6,771 nucleotides of DNA from contig JACQZL010000362.1 in assembly GCA_016213865.1 (NCBI GenBank), positions 1 to 6,771 on the forward strand, given 5' to 3'. Source of the stretch: Candidatus Rifleibacteriota bacterium. GTDB lineage: Bacteria > UBP17 > UBA6191 > JACPRK01. A model generated the notes under the pieces. The model did no database searches, was not told the DNA's origin, and saw only the letters and a program-made list of their open reading frames with translations. Position 1 is the first letter of the stretch; every line of letters starts with the position of its first letter. Below are positions 5,457 to 6,771 of this stretch, in pieces. Made by a program: the position numbers and the translations under genes.

Positions 5457-5921
5457 ATGTCTCCAGTTGCTCGCGAAAACAGCCTTCGCTTCGGCTGGGT
5501 CCTCCCGGGCCTCCTTGCCGGCTGCCGCAGACCCGATGAGCCGTCCGACTATGACCTGCTCGTGCGTCAGGGAGTGCGCACGCTGGTCAGCCTGCTGGAG
5601 GTGCCGCGCCTTCCGGGCTTTGCCGGACGGTTCGAACTGCGGCACGCGCACATCCCGATCCTCGACGGGTCGCCTCCCCAGGTCAGCCAGCTCGACGAGT
5701 TCATCGACGTCGTTCGCACTCGGGGACCCGCCTGCGTCCACTGCCTGGCCGGCATCGGCCGGACCGGCTGCATGCTGACGGGCTTCCTGAGCCGCGCGCG
5801 GGGCCTTGCCCCGGCGGAGGCCATTCGGCAAGTCGAGGGCCTCCGCGGCTACGCCTTTCAGACCTGGCAGCAGGAGATGTGGATCTACAGCCTGACGCCT
5901 CGGATGCTGGAAGCCGAATGA
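5457..5921 (+). CDS. DUSP23-like dual-specificity protein phosphatase
   Basis: A 154-residue single-domain cysteine phosphatase. The P-loop HCLAGIGRTG (95-104) is the HCx5R(T/S)G signature, with Cys96 as nucleophile and Arg102 binding phosphate. Asp70 in HIPILDGSPP is the likely general acid. The N-terminal FGWVLPGLLAGCRRPDE closely resembles the SWVLPGRLAGLALPR start of human DUSP23, and the spacing throughout matches that small atypical family. Likely substrates are phospho-Tyr/Ser/Thr proteins or a small phosphorylated molecule; nothing here decides. The frame cannot extend upstream because TGA lies in frame at 5448-5450. No SD precedes ATG 5457; instead the terminator stem ends 12 nt before it. 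Translation may thus be leaderless or weak, or depend on read-through. No signal peptide is seen, so it is probably cytoplasmic. Confidence 0.88.
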   Translation: MSPVARENSLRFGWVLPGLLAGCRRPDEPSDYDLLVRQGVRTLVSLLEVPRLPGFAGRFELRHAHIPILDGSPPQVSQLDEFIDVVRTRGPACVHCLAGIGRTGCMLTGFLSRARGLAPAEAIRQVEGLRGYAFQTWQQEMWIYSLTPRMLEAE

Positions 5922-5965
5922 GGGGGCGGCGAATCCGCCGGGCCCCGAGTTCCAGGCCGAGCCCT

Positions 5966-6165
5966 CGCAGCAAGATGCGCGGGCACCGACCAAATCCGAG
6001 AGACTGGGCCGCACAGTTCGGGCCGTAGGGGCGGGGCTCGCCCCCGCCCGAAAGCCTGGCCCAGAGCGGGCGGGGACAAGCCCCGCCCCTACCTTCCTCG
6101 GAGCCAAGTGTGTGGAGAATCACACTCAAAATGGTCGGTGCCGATGCGCGCGAGCAACGAGCGCG
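5966..6165. repeat. Large nested palindromic intergenic element
   Basis: Inner arms at 6025-6050 and 6067-6092 are inverted copies matching at 24 of 26 positions (GTAGGGGCGGGGCT... against ...AGCCCCGCCCCTAC) around a 16-nt centre, and each arm is itself nearly self-complementary. A second, outer pair is GGCACCGACCA (5982-5992) and TGGTCGGTGCC (6132-6142), perfect over 11 bp and with almost the same centre. Weaker similarity continues outside it. It fills the gap between convergent genes and looks like a dispersed, non-coding, possibly mobile palindrome. Confidence 0.65.
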
Positions 6166-6172
6166 CGCCATC
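6143..6172 (-). terminator. Possible terminator hairpin downstream of the minus-strand PLP-enzyme gene
   Basis: GATG+CGCGCG pairs with CGCGCG+CATC, one bulged C and a 9-nt loop. It lies about 20 nt beyond the stop of the minus-strand gene. On that strand a short run of T (ATTTT) follows only after about 10 nt, so this is a weak terminator call. It overlaps the edge of the palindromic element. Confidence 0.3.
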
Positions 6173-6192
6173 CTCGTTACCCGTCACGGTGA

Positions 6193-6642
6193 CTAGCAGG
6201 TCTCCAGCGCCTGCCGCAGGTCGTCGATCAGGTCGTCGGCGTCTTCTATCCCGACCGAGTAACGAACCAGCCCGTCGGTAATACCCGTGCTGACGCGCTC
6301 GGCGAGCGGGATGCCCGCGTGAGTCATGGACGCGGGGTGCTCGATGAGCGTCTCGACTCCGCCCAGCGACACCGCGAGCGTCGCGAGCCGGACGCGGTTC
6401 ATCAAGTTCTTGCCAGCCTCCAGGCCGGCCTTCATCTCGAAGCTGACCATCGAGCCCGGTCCCTCCATCTGACGCATGGCCAGGGCGTGCTGGGGGTGCG
6501 ACGGCAGGCCCGGGTAGCGGACCCACGCGATCTCGTCGCGAGCTTCGAGCCAGCGGGCGATGACGCTCGCGGTCTCCTGCGCGCGCTCGAGGCGCAGGGC
6601 GAGGGTCTTGAGGCCTCGATGGACCAGGAAGGTCTGGTCCCG
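6193..6642 (-). CDS. Cystathionine gamma-synthase/gamma-lyase family PLP enzyme, C-terminal fragment
   Basis: Read on the minus strand, about 149 C-terminal residues match the Cys/Met-metabolism PLP family. Seen in order are FLVHRGLKTLALRLER, RYPGLPSHPQH (6487-6519), GSMVSFEMK, SLGGVETLIEHPASMTHAGI (6310-6369) and GLVRYSVGIEDADDLIDDL, where Arg of RYSVGIED is the usual substrate-carboxylate ligand. These enzymes perform gamma-replacement or elimination in methionine, cysteine and homocysteine metabolism. The subtype cannot be settled from this half, since the PLP-binding Lys and the N-terminal domain are missing. The frame stays open to a TTG at 6766, but residues encoded above about 6642 no longer resemble the family. 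The expected conserved stretch before DQTFLVHRG is absent and codon use there is poor. The gene is therefore truncated by a rearrangement or an assembly join. Confidence 0.85.
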   Translation of the reverse strand, partial: RDQTFLVHRGLKTLALRLERAQETASVIARWLEARDEIAWVRYPGLPSHPQHALAMRQMEGPGSMVSFEMKAGLEAGKNLMNRVRLATLAVSLGGVETLIEHPASMTHAGIPLAERVSTGITDGLVRYSVGIEDADDLIDDLRQALETC

Positions 6643-6648
6643 CTGGGC

Positions 6649-6771
6649 CTTTTGCACAAGCCCTGGGGATCGCTGGCCGGCGAGATCGTGGCCGGCACCG
6701 CCATCGAATTGGCCGGCCTGCTGAAAGACGCCGCCAAGCCCCGCAAAAAACCTTAAACGATGTTGCAAAAG
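6649..6771. repeat. Short inverted repeat bounding the window-end segment
   Basis: CTTTTGCA (6649-6656) and TGCAAAAG (6764-6771) are perfect 8-bp inverted copies. The first lies at the point where the PLP-enzyme homology stops and the second is the last 8 bases of the window. This could mark the terminal repeats of a small or partly seen mobile element, or be chance. Confidence 0.3.
6652..6756 (+). other. Possible C-terminal coding fragment on the + strand
   Basis: After the break in the minus-strand gene, the + frame ending with TAA at 6754-6756 reads like a real protein tail. It runs LHKPWGSLAGEIVAGTAIEL, continues with GLLKDAAKP and ends RKKP. Nearly all its codons end in G or C until the lysine-rich end, unlike the opposite strand. 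I do not recognise the family. Upstream the same frame is only the shadow of the PLP-enzyme gene, so this is a fragment, or the start of an inserted element. Confidence 0.3.

Noticed and set aside
6025..6092. Possible CRISPR or tandem repeat
   Set aside because: There are only two arms and they are inverted, with no regular spacers.
5286..6171. Minus-strand frames covering the phosphatase and the palindrome
   Set aside because: They translate the repeat and the antisense of a catalytic phosphatase; no domain is visible.
6319..6651. Plus-strand open frame opposite the PLP enzyme
   Set aside because: The minus strand shows unmistakable family motifs across this stretch, so the + frame is a shadow up to the break near 6650.

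Overview
The window is GC-rich bacterial DNA with mostly G/C-ending codons. It carries a type IV pilus gene tail, a HEAT-repeat gene, the translation operon infC-rpmI-rplT, and two kinds of palindromic intergenic repeat. The look is of a high-GC Gram-negative-type bacterium, perhaps of the Planctomycetes or a neighbouring deep lineage. That placement is an impression from gene style and repeats, with no rRNA or marker phylogeny behind it, and it is weakly held.

Layout. (1) Positions 1-2630, + strand: the C-terminal part of a PilO-like pilus alignment protein, then a one-membrane-segment PilP-like protein 9 bp downstream, then a HEAT-repeat scaffold protein. All three look co-transcribed. (2) 2800-3672, +: a separate NmrA-type NAD(P)-binding protein with its own strong Shine-Dalgarno (SD). 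(3) 3673-4064: a gene-free stretch of nearly 400 bp holding an inverted repeat of the CACAGAG type, a near-consensus sigma70 promoter and a structured mRNA leader ending in a terminator-like hairpin. (4) 4065-5335, +: infC, rpmI and rplT. infC appears to start on the rare codon ATT, as in E. coli. Both intergenic gaps of this operon are long and contain stable hairpins, one pressed against the rplT SD. (5) 5336-5456: a cluster of GC hairpins, the last a good intrinsic terminator. It ends only a few bases before (6) 5457-5921, +, a DUSP23-like dual-specificity phosphatase. (7) 5922-6192: a large palindromic repeat element between convergent genes. (8) 6193-about 6642, - strand: the C-terminal part of a cystathionine gamma-synthase/gamma-lyase family PLP enzyme. 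Its homology stops abruptly about 130 bp before the window end, where a + strand coding-like tail and a short inverted repeat (CTTTTGCA / TGCAAAAG) take over.

The most interesting material is regulatory: the ATT-started infC behind a promoter, leader and putative attenuator, and the hairpins before rpmI and rplT. Together they suggest layered autogenous control of the IF3-L35-L20 operon in a lineage where the leader may not match known L20 leader classes. The broken PLP-enzyme gene and the nested palindrome are the second tier. I saw no CRISPR array, no tRNA or rRNA gene and no obvious defence system.
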